Source: Microbacterium sp. T32 (GTDB lineage: Bacteria > Actinomycetota > Actinomycetes > Actinomycetales > Microbacteriaceae). From it: a stretch of DNA of 64,000 nt. Location of the stretch: assembly GCF_001619615.1 (NCBI RefSeq), contig NZ_LQQP01000077.1, positions 62,001-126,000 on the forward strand. The letters are read 5' to 3'. The position numbers and the translations under genes were made by a program. Under the pieces are notes generated by a model. The model saw nothing but the letters and a program-made list of their open reading frames with translations, had not been told where the DNA came from and did not search any database. Positions 50,977 through 59,020 of the stretch are shown one piece after another; within the stretch, counting starts at the first letter, position 1; every line of letters starts with the position of its first letter.

Positions 50977-50997
50977 CCGACATAAGTCGGGTATGAT
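50977..50997 (+). promoter_or_regulatory. Palindrome and -10 element before the MFS gene
   Basis: CCGACATAAGTCGG (50977-50990), five-base arms around ATAA, directly precedes TATGAT (50992-50997), a plausible -10. A repressor bound here would block the promoter. No convincing -35 was found. Confidence 0.45.
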
Positions 50998-51097
50998 GGT
51001 CGCGACGTCGGGGCTCCGCGAGCCCGTTCGCCCGGTGAGGGAGCCGGAGCGGCACATACGGTCGCGTCGATCGCCCGGTCGTACGGGCGCCCCACGT

Positions 51098-52597
51098 ATG
51101 ACTCTCTCCCCCGCTCGTATCCGCCTTCTCGTCGTCTCCCTTCTCGCGGTGTCGTTCATCGGCGCCCTCGACCACACCGTCGTCTCGACGTCACTCGCCA
51201 CGATCGCCGGCGATCTCGGCGCGCTCGAGTACATGAGCTGGATCATGGTCGGCTACACGCTCGCCGCCACCGTGATGCTCCCCGTCCTCGGCAAGCTCGG
51301 CGACGTCGTCGGCCCGCGCAGCGTGTTCCTCGTCTCGCTCGGGCTGTTCCTCGTCGCCTCGCTCGCGTGCGGCTTCGCGCCCGACCTCGGGTGGCTGATC
51401 GCCGCCCGCGTCGTCCAGGGGCTGGGTTCCGCCGGCATCCAGCTCATGTCGCAGACGATCATCGCCCGCGTCACGAGCCCGCGACAGCGCCCGCGCTACA
51501 TGGCGATCATCGGCACCGCCTTCCCCGTCGCGATCGTCGTCGGACCCGTCGTCGGCGGTCTCATCACCGACTTCTGGGGCTGGTCCTGGGTGTTCTGGAT
51601 CAACATCCCGGTCGGTCTCGCCGCGTTCGCGCTCGCCGCGGTCGCGGTCCCGCGCCTCCCCGGCGGCGCCCACCCCCGCTTCGACATCCCGGGCTCGATC
51701 GTCTTCACCGGCACGCTCCTCGCGCTCGTCCTCGCGGTCACCTGGATCGGCGACGACACGCTGCGCCCCGCGGCACTGGCCTGCGCGGCGGCCGCGGTGA
51801 TCGGCATCCTGGCCCTCATCGGCATCGAGCGGCGCGCGGCCGAACCGATCCTGCCGCCCCGGATCCTCCGCAACCGCACGATCCTGGCGTGCCTCGGGCT
51901 GTCGCTCATCGTTGGGTCGGGCCTTTTCGCGATCGTCGCGTTCGTGCCGACGTACATCCAGATGGCGTACCGCACGACCGCGACCCTGTCCGGCCTCGTG
52001 CCGATCGCGACCGTGCTCGGCATGCTCGTCAGCAACCTGCTCACCGGCTGGCTGGTCAGCCGCTCCGGTCGCTACCGCTTCTACCCCGTGTTCGGCACGG
52101 TGCTGGGCGCCGCGGGACTCGCGGTCATGGCCGCCCTGCCCGCGGGGCTGCCCCTGTGGGTGCCCATGGTCGTGATGGCGGTGGTCGGTATCGGCACCGG
52201 CTCGTTCACGAACCTCATCTTCGCCGTCGTGCAGAGCGCCGCCGCGCGCTCCGACCTCGGCGCCGTCACCGCCACCACGAACCTCGTGCGTCAGGTGGGG
52301 TCGGCCGTGGGCACGGCGATCGTCGGCGGTGTGGTCGGGTTCGGCGTCGCCGCGCATCTCCCGCCCGGACTGGATGCCGGCACCCTCACGCCGGCGGTGG
52401 TGCGGGCCGCGTCCGCGCAGGTGCAGGACGCCGTCGCGGTGATCTACCATGACACGTTCGCCCCGGTGTTCCTGGGGCTCGCGCTCGTCTACGCCTGCGG
52501 GATCGTCTTCGCGCTGCTGCTGCCCGGAGGGCGCCTGTCCGACGAAGCGCCCGAGCCCCTCGCCGCAGTGTCCGACGCCGACCGACAGCCCGCGTGA
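51098..52597 (+). CDS. MFS transporter, DHA2/EmrB-QacA type
   Basis: A 499-residue membrane protein with about 14 hydrophobic helices. SFIGALDHTVVSTSLATIAGDL holds the helix 1 Asp of drug:H+ antiporters, LGKLGDVVGPRSVF is motif A, and VVGPVVGGLITDFWGW is motif C. It likely exports toxic aromatics, but uptake of the aglycone cannot be excluded. It lies just upstream of a GMC oxidase gene and between two copies of the 65-nt repeat. Confidence 0.85.
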   Translation: MTLSPARIRLLVVSLLAVSFIGALDHTVVSTSLATIAGDLGALEYMSWIMVGYTLAATVMLPVLGKLGDVVGPRSVFLVSLGLFLVASLACGFAPDLGWLIAARVVQGLGSAGIQLMSQTIIARVTSPRQRPRYMAIIGTAFPVAIVVGPVVGGLITDFWGWSWVFWINIPVGLAAFALAAVAVPRLPGGAHPRFDIPGSIVFTGTLLALVLAVTWIGDDTLRPAALACAAAAVIGILALIGIERRAAEPILPPRILRNRTILACLGLSLIVGSGLFAIVAFVPTYIQMAYRTTATLSGLVPIATVLGMLVSNLLTGWLVSRSGRYRFYPVFGTVLGAAGLAVMAALPAGLPLWVPMVVMAVVGIGTGSFTNLIFAVVQSAAARSDLGAVTATTNLVRQVGSAVGTAIVGGVVGFGVAAHLPPGLDAGTLTPAVVRAASAQVQDAVAVIYHDTFAPVFLGLALVYACGIVFALLLPGGRLSDEAPEPLAAVSDADRQPA

Positions 52598-52602
52598 CCC
52601 CT

Positions 52603-52653
52603 CAGCCCGCCTGATCTCTCGACCCGCCCGATCTCTCAGCCCGCCCGATCTCG
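52603..52653 (+). repeat. Three tandem 17-nt repeats in the leader of the GMC gene
   Basis: CAGCCCGCCTGATCTCT, CGACCCGCCCGATCTCT and CAGCCCGCCCGATCTCG follow each other without gaps and end at the AAGGAGA ribosome-binding site of the gene at 52665. Their origin looks like slippage of a 17-nt unit. Confidence 0.8.
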
Positions 52654-52664
52654 AAGGAGAGACC

Positions 52665-54233
52665 ATGTCCGAGACCCCCACGATCGCCGTCGTCGGCAGC
52701 GGACCCATCGGCGCCGCGTACGCCCGCGTTCTGTTGGAGTCGCTTCCGCACGCGCGCGTCGTCATGTTCGAGGCCGGCCCGCAGGTGACGGAGCGCCCGG
52801 GCGAGAGCGTGCGCAACATCGTCGACCCCGACGAGAAGGCCCGCGCCCGCGAGCGATCGCAGGGACCTCAGGCGGGGGAGTTTCGCGACTCGCTCGGCAT
52901 CCCGTCCGGCACGATCGTCGAGGGCATGTTCACCGCGCGCCAGGGCACGCACCTGCTCGACTTCGGCGGCGAGGGGTCGGCGCACGCCCCGACCTTCCCG
53001 GCGGCGGCCGCAGCGACGAACGTCGGCGGTCAGGGCGCGCACTGGACCTGCGCGATCCCGCGCCCGGCGTTCAGCGAGAAGCTCGACTTCATCGCGGACG
53101 ACGAGTGGGAGGACCTCGTCTCGACCGCCGAGGAGCTGCTCCACAAGCAGAGCGCGGCATTCTCGGACTCGCCCGTGGGCGCCGCGATCCGCACGCTGCT
53201 CGACCGCGAGTTCGGGGCCGAGCTGCCCGAGGGCTACGGCGTGAGCACGCTGCCGGTCGCCGGCGATCCGCAGCCGGACGGCACCATGCGCTGGGCCGGG
53301 ACCGACACGGTGCTGGGCCCGCTCATCGAGCCGGGCACCGACACCGCGGCCCGGTTCGAGCTGCGCGACCTGACCCTCGTCCGCCGCATCGAGCACGACG
53401 GCGCACGCGTCCGGGGCGTCTGGGTGGAGGACCTCCGCACGCACGAGGACGCGTTCGTCGAGGCGGATGCCGTCGTCGTCGCCGCCGACGCGTTCCGCTC
53501 TCCGCAGTTGCTCTGGGCCTCCGGCATCCGTCCGGCTCCCCTCGGCCGGTACCTCACCGAGCACCACGTCGTCATCGGCACCGTCGTGCTCGACGGCGAG
53601 CGGATGAGCGAGCTCGTCTCCGACGACGAGCTGCAGGCCGAGCTGGACCGCCGCGCGATGAACCCCGCCGATCCGGTGGCCGCGGTCAATCGCATCCCGT
53701 TCTCCGAACCCGAGCACCCGTACTCGGCGCAGATCATGTACGCCGAGACCCCGCCGTTCCCGCTCGACCCCGCGCACCCGGCCGCGGGCAACCGCTGGGG
53801 GTACATCAACATGGGCTTCGGTGTGCGGAAGTTCCCGCGCATCGAGGACGGCGCGATCGTCAGCGACGACGAGCTCGATTACCGCGGGCTGCCCAACTTC
53901 ACGATCGAGTACGCGTTGACGGATCGGGAGGATGCCGAGATCGCCGAGGCCACCGAGCGGCTGCGGCGCGCGGGCGCGGCGCTCGGCTCGTTCATCGCCG
54001 AGCCGCGGCTGCTGCCGAACGGCTCGAGCCTGCACTTCATGGGGACGATGCGCGCGGGCACCGATCCCGCGACCTCGGTCGCCGACCCGTACTCCCACGT
54101 CTGGGGGTTCGAGAACCTCCTCGTCGGCGGCAACGGCCTCATCCCCACCGCGAACACGATGAACCCGACGCTGACGAGCGTCGCGATCGCCATCCGCGGC
54201 GCCCGTCGCCTCGCGGAGGAGTTGAACGCGTGA
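52665..54233 (+). CDS. Second GMC-family FAD sugar oxidase, CarA-like
   Basis: A 522-residue flavoprotein related to the 25900 product: VVGSGPIGAAYARVLLES opens it, and SLHFMGTMRAG (His457) and MNPTLTS (Asn500) supply the active-site pair. A C-glycoside or glycoside 3-oxidase role is plausible. Compared with 25900 it has a different middle region (RNIVDPDEKARARERSQGPQ), suggesting another substrate. AAGGAGA lies 4 nt before ATG 52665. It is isolated from the deglycosidases, next to an MFS transporter. Its TGA stop lies in palindrome copy 4. Confidence 0.75.
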   Translation: MSETPTIAVVGSGPIGAAYARVLLESLPHARVVMFEAGPQVTERPGESVRNIVDPDEKARARERSQGPQAGEFRDSLGIPSGTIVEGMFTARQGTHLLDFGGEGSAHAPTFPAAAAATNVGGQGAHWTCAIPRPAFSEKLDFIADDEWEDLVSTAEELLHKQSAAFSDSPVGAAIRTLLDREFGAELPEGYGVSTLPVAGDPQPDGTMRWAGTDTVLGPLIEPGTDTAARFELRDLTLVRRIEHDGARVRGVWVEDLRTHEDAFVEADAVVVAADAFRSPQLLWASGIRPAPLGRYLTEHHVVIGTVVLDGERMSELVSDDELQAELDRRAMNPADPVAAVNRIPFSEPEHPYSAQIMYAETPPFPLDPAHPAAGNRWGYINMGFGVRKFPRIEDGAIVSDDELDYRGLPNFTIEYALTDREDAEIAEATERLRRAGAALGSFIAEPRLLPNGSSLHFMGTMRAGTDPATSVADPYSHVWGFENLLVGGNGLIPTANTMNPTLTSVAIAIRGARRLAEELNA

Positions 54234-54291
54234 GGGGTCAAGATTTGTCGCTTCTCGCGACGCGAGGCGACAAATCTTGACCCCTCACGCG
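54227..54291. repeat. 65-nt palindromic intergenic repeat, copy 4
   Basis: Arms CGCGTGAGGGGTCAAGATTT and complement pair fully, with GTCGC/GCGAC inside. The arm changes relative to copies 1 and 3 are compensated on the other side. It supplies the stop codon of the GMC gene (54231-54233). Confidence 0.9.
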
Positions 54292-54299
54292 CGGGGATA

Positions 54300-54698
54300 A
54301 TGGGGCGGATGGAGAGCTGGGAGACGCGCGAGTGGTTCCAGGAGTTCCTCGACGCGCTGAACCGCCACGACCCGGAGGCGCTGCGCGAGTTCCTCGCGCC
54401 GGACGTGCGCCGTGCGCACCTGCCCGCGGGGGCCGATGCGTGGGTGTCGGAGTACACCGACCTCGTGCGCGGCTTCCCCGACTGGCAGTGGCGTCGCATC
54501 CAGGTGCTCGTCGAGGACGACCGCCTCGCCGTCCACCTGCGGGGGAGCGGCGCCCACACCGGCGTCTTCCAGCACGTGCCGCCGACGCGGCGGCGCGTCA
54601 GCATCGCCTCGTTCGCGATGTACCGGGTCGTCCGTGGGCGCGTGGTCGAGGCATCCGGAACCGATGACGCCGGCGCGATCCGCGCGGCCGTGGTCTGA
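54300..54698 (+). CDS. SnoaL-like NTF2-fold protein
   Basis: A 132-residue protein with the ester-cyclase/SnoaL pattern WFQEFLDALNRHDPEALREF and YTDLVRGFPDWQWRRIQVLVEDDRLAVH. It is a small barrel enzyme or binding protein; no substrate can be assigned. ATG 54300 or 54309 could start it, and neither has a strong ribosome-binding site. Confidence 0.7.
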   Translation: MGRMESWETREWFQEFLDALNRHDPEALREFLAPDVRRAHLPAGADAWVSEYTDLVRGFPDWQWRRIQVLVEDDRLAVHLRGSGAHTGVFQHVPPTRRRVSIASFAMYRVVRGRVVEASGTDDAGAIRAAVV

Positions 54699-54784
54699 AC
54701 GCGGGTCTGTCAAGCGACTGGCCCACGTCTCCGGCATGTGTACTTTCGGAACGGGGCCCCTGCCGGGGCGGAAGGACACGCCGA

Positions 54785-55069
54785 ATGACTGTTGACGATC
54801 GCCCGGGTGCCGGGATCGTGTGGTCGCGGGTCGAGGAGGGGTTCCACGTCGCGAGTGCGCGCGGGGCGTTCCTCGGCTACATCGACCGCGAGGCCGATGG
54901 CACCTACTGGGCCTACAACGGGCGTTCCCGTCCCGTCGGCCGCTTCCCCGGGCTCGTCGCGGCGATGGCCGCCGTCACCCACGCGCACACCCAGGCGACG
55001 GCCGTCGCCGATCCCGTGATCGAACTGCGTCAGGTTCCGGACGCCCTCCCCGGATCGGCGGTGTCCTGA
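54785..55069 (+). CDS. Small hypothetical protein upstream of BLUF gene
   Basis: A 94-residue protein, not recognised. The pattern VWSRVEEGFHVASARGAFLGYIDREADGTYWAYN looks like one antiparallel beta-sheet followed by a helix. GGAAGGAC precedes ATG 54785. Its stop overlaps the BLUF gene start (TGATG), so it may be a partner of the light sensor. Confidence 0.65.
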   Translation: MTVDDRPGAGIVWSRVEEGFHVASARGAFLGYIDREADGTYWAYNGRSRPVGRFPGLVAAMAAVTHAHTQATAVADPVIELRQVPDALPGSAVS

Positions 55070-55509
55070 TGCCTGACGACCTCTACTCGATGACGTACTC
55101 GAGTACGGCAACGGTGCCGTTCGACGACGACGACCTTGCGCGGCTCCTCGAGTCGAGCCGTGTCGCCAACATCGGCAGCGACCTGTCCGGGCTGCTGCTC
55201 TACCGCCGCGGGCGATTCCTCCAGGTGCTCGAGGGCCCCGAGTCCTCGGTTCGGGATGCGATCGACCGCATCGGCCGTGACCCGCGCCACCGGGACGTGC
55301 GGCTACTGGTGTCGGAGTCGATCGACGACCGCCGCTTCCCCGACTGGACGATGGGGTACGAGCCGCTCGGAACGTCGACATCGGCCCCGCCGGTGGGGTT
55401 CCGCGACAGCTTCGACGACCTCGATTCGACGGATGCCACGGTCACCGCGCGGGCGCTGGCCGAGCTGACGCTGTGGTTCCGGGTGCGCTCGGGGCGGCGC
55501 GCCGCGTAG
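55069..55509 (+). CDS. BLUF-domain blue-light sensor
   Basis: A 146-residue protein consisting of a BLUF domain and a short C-terminal helix. The flavin-site residues are visible: Tyr6 (LYSMTYSS), Asn34 (ANIGSDLSGLLLY), Gln52 (RFLQVLEG) and Trp93-Met95 (PDWTMGY). Short BLUF proteins bind FAD and signal through a partner; the coupled 54785 product is the obvious candidate. No output domain is attached. Confidence 0.88.
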   Translation: MPDDLYSMTYSSTATVPFDDDDLARLLESSRVANIGSDLSGLLLYRRGRFLQVLEGPESSVRDAIDRIGRDPRHRDVRLLVSESIDDRRFPDWTMGYEPLGTSTSAPPVGFRDSFDDLDSTDATVTARALAELTLWFRVRSGRRAA

Positions 55510-55520
55510 CGGCGGAGGCC

Positions 55521-56704
55521 TCACCCGAGACGGGTTGCCGCCGCTTCGAGGCGGGTCTGCATGACTCGAATGCTTCGCCCGTCGGCACCGTGATGCTCGG
55601 CGAACCGCGGCATGGCCTCAAGGAGGGGGAGGAGCGCGTCGAGGTGAGTTCGAGCCTCGGCGGCGCTCAGCCCGAACGTCGACAGGGCTTCCTTCGTAAG
55701 GAAGTCGTTGACATCCAGGGTCGCGGCGCCGAAGAGGGCGAGTTCGTGATCATCGCCGTGGTCACGGGGTTCCGGGTTCACGTCGAATGCGGGAGAGAGT
55801 GCCCAACCGCCCCCTCGCCGGAGGAAGCCGTGGTTGCGCAGGTGATCGTCGAGGTTGCCGACCAGGACGCCGAAGACCGCACGCCGCCACAACTGTGTGA
55901 CGTCCGCTCCGTGGGCGCGCGCGAAATCGGTGAGGTCGAGCCAATCACCGCCGTCGCCGTCCTGGGCCTCGAGCGCCGTCATCGCCGAGATGTACGGGAT
56001 CCGGACCCCGCCCGCTCCCCGATCGAACCGGCGGAGGAAGAGGATCGTGCGGACGCTGCCGTCCACCGTGACCTGCTTCGTCCTCCGAACGGGAACGTCG
56101 ATCCCCCAGCGGTCCATCGCGTCGAGCATGGATGCCTCCCATGCCATGACGTTCCAGTCATCGCCGAGGGGCTTGGGGAACTTCGCGAGCCACAGCTCTT
56201 CACCGAGCCGGACATTGGCCTTGGGTCGCGCCCCGCCCAGGGAGCCGGTCGCCCGAAACAGACGCCGCAGCGCGACCTCGTCGATGTCCGGATCGTCGCG
56301 TTCGATCTGGTCGGCGACGCGGATGATGTCGGACAGGTCCGCCTCAGCGGGCACACCATCACCGTCGGCGAGAGCCGTCCCGTTCCGCCAGAAGCGTGTC
56401 GCGCCCTGGCGTCCCTCGTCGTTCACCCCGAGCATCAGTGTGAGGTCGTCGAGGCGTCGGCCCGCGGCGCGGTTCTGCACCTTTCGTCCCCAGGTGTCGG
56501 GTGCGGAGTCGCTGAACGGGTTCGGCGGTCCGAGGCTCTGCGGGCCGGGGAACAGCCGAGAGCGGGGACGAGGGCGAAGGCGTCGCGGCGGCGCAGGTAG
56601 TCGGTGTCGTAGACGAACGTTCCGGACGTGCGCGCCCGGTACAGGGTTCCGGCGACGACATCTTCCCGCCCGAGCGTCGTCGTCACCATGTAGCCGTCAG
56701 CCAT
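55521..56704 (-). pseudogene. hipA: hipA-type kinase gene with a single-base frameshift
   Basis: The start (ATG 56704) encodes the HipA N-terminal subdomain (MADGYMVTTTLGRED, DTDYLRRRDAFALVPALG) and then leaves frame. From about 56550 downwards another frame continues the expected LFPGPQSLGPPNPFSDSAPDTWGRK, GSLGGARPKA phosphate loop, GNLDDHLRNHGFL catalytic loop and AFDVNPEP. Restoring one C (GGCTGTTCC to GGCCTGTTCC) near 56554-56557 would reunite them. HipA phosphorylates glutamyl-tRNA synthetase in toxin-antitoxin systems. Either the toxin is inactivated or the base is a sequencing error. It overlaps hipB by 8 nt. Confidence 0.8.
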
Positions 56705-57005
56705 CGCCGCGGACTCGTACCCGTTGCGGCAGCTTCTCGTCGGCCATCAGCCGTCCGCGCGGGGTCTGGAAGGGATCGGTCGCGGTGACGACCGCGTCCA
56801 GCAGGCCGAGGACGCGCAGCACGCGCAGAGCGATCTCGAGTGTCGTGCCCTCGCCGTTCTCGAGCTTGCTGATCGTCTGGGGGTTGACCCCTGCCCGCTC
56901 GGCAACCATTTTGGCCGTCAGGTTCATCAGTTTCCGTTGATCGGCCACGTTCTGTCCGATCGTTCGCAGGCCGCGGGTGACGGGGACGGGGGTCGGGGTA
57001 GCCAT
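56697..57005 (-). CDS. hipB: HipB-like XRE antitoxin
   Basis: A 102-residue protein with a Cro/CI helix-turn-helix (LTAKMVAERAGVNPQTISKLENGEGTT, residues 28-54). It precedes and overlaps hipA, the classical hipBA order. It would neutralise HipA and repress its own promoter, where two inverted repeats occur. Confidence 0.85.
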   Translation of the reverse strand: MATPTPVPVTRGLRTIGQNVADQRKLMNLTAKMVAERAGVNPQTISKLENGEGTTLEIALRVLRVLGLLDAVVTATDPFQTPRGRLMADEKLPQRVRVRGDG

Positions 57006-57022
57006 GACCCCAACTTTACTTC

Positions 57023-57071
57023 GATCTTGACAGATCCAAAAGGACTTAAGAATTGTCCTCACCGTTCTTAA
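57023..57071. promoter_or_regulatory. hipBA promoter with two inverted repeats
   Basis: GATCT-TGAC-AGATC (57023-57036) and TTAAGAA/TTCTTAA with 12 nt between (57046-57071) lie upstream of the hipB ATG in an AT-rich stretch. These are candidate HipB operators. Confidence 0.5.
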
Positions 57072-57103
57072 ATGAGAACTCGGGTAGCGGCATCGCGGCG
57101 GTT

Positions 57104-57781
57104 TCAGAGGCCGAGCGCTCGGAGCTCGGCATCCATCCGCTCGGCGATGTGGGCGTAGCCGACGTCGTCCGGGTGGAGTCCGTCGCCGGCCATCCAGCTG
57201 TCGGCGTCGTCGGCGTAGTGCCCGTCGAGCCAGTGGCTCGCCCCGGCGATGTACTCGGCGCCGATCCGGTCCGCGGCGTCGTGCACCCAGCCGATGATGA
57301 CGTCGACGGATGCCGGCCGGTCGGCGGTCCACCAGAACGGCTCGACCACGATGATGCGCGCGCCGGGGAGGCCCTGGCGCAGGCGGTCGAGGTCGCTGTC
57401 GATCGTCGCCCGGATCTCCGCTGCGGCACTGTCGTAGCTGAAGTTGTCGTTGAGGCCCATGGTCACGAAGACGATGTCGGGATCGTCGCGGATGATCTGT
57501 GCCGGGATGTCATCGAGCCCCGGCCCCATGCTGGCGCGGCGGTTGACGAAGCCGAGGCCGTTCTCGGCGCGGTTGATCTCGGTCCATCCGCGCTCGGCGC
57601 AGATGATCGTCGACCACCGCTTGTCGGACGAACTCGCGCCTGTCCCGCGCGTGTACGAGTCGCCGTAGAACGCGACCGTCGTGGCGCCCTCCGCGGGCGG
57701 CTGGGGCTGCGCCGGTGGCGCGCACGCCGTGAGGCCGAGCGCGAGAACGGCAGCGACCAGGATGCCGAGCGCGCGATACAT
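57104..57781 (-). CDS. SGNH/GDSL hydrolase lipoprotein
   Basis: A 225-residue lipoprotein (LGLTAC, Cys20) with the SGNH blocks FYGDSYTRG (Ser42), GLND (Asn111) and DGLHPDDVGY (Asp/His near the C-terminus). It is an extracytoplasmic esterase or deacetylase acting on cell-wall or carbohydrate esters. Its ATG lies one base after the CCA end of a tRNA-Gly fragment, so there is no leader of its own. The original promoter would have been the tRNA gene. Confidence 0.85.
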   Translation of the reverse strand: MYRALGILVAAVLALGLTACAPPAQPQPPAEGATTVAFYGDSYTRGTGASSSDKRWSTIICAERGWTEINRAENGLGFVNRRASMGPGLDDIPAQIIRDDPDIVFVTMGLNDNFSYDSAAAEIRATIDSDLDRLRQGLPGARIIVVEPFWWTADRPASVDVIIGWVHDAADRIGAEYIAGASHWLDGHYADDADSWMAGDGLHPDDVGYAHIAERMDAELRALGL

Positions 57782-57782
57782 G

Positions 57783-57827
57783 TGGAGGGGCTGACGGGAA
57801 TCGAACCCGCGCTGTCTGCTTGGGAAC
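57783..57827 (-). other. Attachment site: 3' half of tRNA-Gly(CCC)
   Basis: On the minus strand the sequence reads from the anticodon loop TTCCCAA through GCAGACAGC, the T-arm GCGGGTTCGATTCCCGT and acceptor strand CAGCCCC-T-CCA. No matching 5' half (no GTCTGC before the loop, no GGGGCTG) precedes it. This is the duplicated 3' end typically left when an element integrates into a tRNA gene; the intact tRNA should lie beyond the window. From here to 58310 (over 480 nt) no gene is apparent. Confidence 0.75.
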
Positions 57828-58310
57828 TAGGGAGGTATCTGCTTGAGTGCGAAGTAACCGCACGGTGCCAGTCGCCCTCTACGGACGGTCCGAGCAGCCG
57901 CGGTCAGACGTGGGCCACGCGATGCGGTCTGAGTGGAATGTTATGGCACGCCGAGCGGCACGTTGGACCCTCGACCCCAAGACGCCAGCGGCGAGGCGCG
58001 CGGAGACCGGTAGGCCTCGTGCGCACTCAACCCTTGACTACCGGTGAGACTGCTGTGTAGGTTGCTGCCGAGAGGTCGAGATCGCGTCATGGCACCGCCT
58101 CTGAACCCCTGGCCCCGTGACCACTACGAATCGCGAGCAGCAGGTTACGTCCCTCGCGAGACCTGGCGGTAGGGCAGTCCTCATCTGTTTGAGAGGTATG
58201 CGCGCAACTGGACTCTGTCCCTGTGCCGCCTCTCACTATCCGCTGAGTGTGGCGTGAGCGCAGCCGGGCTCGTCCCTCTGCTGTCACTCTCGGCAGCCAG
58301 GAGTTCAGCT

Positions 58311-58508
58311 ATGTCCACAAGTCCGCTCGCCACCTCATCGTTGCTCACGGTGGCGGAGGCCGCCCTATCCCTTCGCGTCAGCGAGTCCACGATCCGGCGT
58401 TTGGTCCGTAACCGCCGGATCGGCGTGGTCCATGTCGCGGCAGCCGTCCGGATCAGTCCGGACGAGTTGGCCCGTTTTCAGCGCGACAACGAACGGCCGG
58501 CGCTCTGA
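58311..58508 (+). CDS. Excisionase-type helix-turn-helix protein
   Basis: A 65-residue protein: LLTVAEAALSLRVSESTIRRLVRN is the winged-helix HTH_17/AlpA-like fold, followed by ISPDELARFQRDN. AGGAG lies 7 nt before ATG 58311. Such proteins direct excision or regulate integrative elements. Its place just inside the tRNA attachment site fits that role. It overlaps the next gene by one base. Confidence 0.8.
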   Translation: MSTSPLATSSLLTVAEAALSLRVSESTIRRLVRNRRIGVVHVAAAVRISPDELARFQRDNERPAL

Positions 58509-59020
58509 TGGCTACGACCGAGGGGCAGACGCTCCGGGTGAGCGCCGTCGCGGAGGCGCTCGGTATCTCGGACGCCAGGGTTCGCCGGCTCATCCAGCGC
58601 GGTGATCTCGCGGTGGCGGGCCGGGACCCGATCGTCGTTGCGCCGAAGGAGGTAGAGCGGTGTCGTCGCGCTCTCCTCCGGTGCGATCTGCACCGCACAC
58701 TGGATCCGGCTGTGCCGAAGGCGTGGGTGGCGATTCCGAGTCTGTTCGAGGTCGCCGCTGAGTTGGGGTTGCCGCGAGCTTTCGTTCTGCAGTTGATCTG
58801 GCTCGACTACCTGCCCCTCCGGCGGACCGAGACCGGGTTTGATATCTGCTCGACGTGCTTGGAGCGCTTTGCTGCGGCCCCGTACCGGAAGATGCTGGGT
58901 TTGCCGCGGGCGAGAAAGACAGCCGCGGGGCCGCAGAAGGTTGCTCCGGGGCCTGACTTGCTTGCGGTAGGGGGTGCGGGGCTACCGTCCGCAGCCTCGC
59001 AGAATGGCCGCGCCTCGTGA
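58508..59020 (+). CDS. Mobile-element helix-turn-helix protein
   Basis: A 170-residue protein with an N-terminal HTH (VSAVAEALGISDARVRRLIQRGD) and a second HTH-like segment (IPSLFEVAAELGLPRAFVLQLIW). A Cys pair DICSTCLERF is also present. Possibly a replication or transfer regulator. It is in a coupled trio 58311-59808. Confidence 0.65.
   Translation: MATTEGQTLRVSAVAEALGISDARVRRLIQRGDLAVAGRDPIVVAPKEVERCRRALLRCDLHRTLDPAVPKAWVAIPSLFEVAAELGLPRAFVLQLIWLDYLPLRRTETGFDICSTCLERFAAAPYRKMLGLPRARKTAAGPQKVAPGPDLLAVGGAGLPSAASQNGRAS

Noticed and set aside
50240-51175. 311-codon minus-strand frame over the SDR end and repeat
   Set aside because: Spans a palindromic repeat and has no domain; SDR motifs on the plus strand are conserved.
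57783-57827. Functional complete tRNA-Gly gene
   Set aside because: Only the 3' half is present; no sequence upstream can form the D-arm, the anticodon stem or the 5' acceptor strand.
57053-58060. 335-codon plus-strand frame across the SGNH gene and attachment site
   Set aside because: Runs antisense to the lipoprotein gene and through the tRNA fragment; no recognisable protein features.
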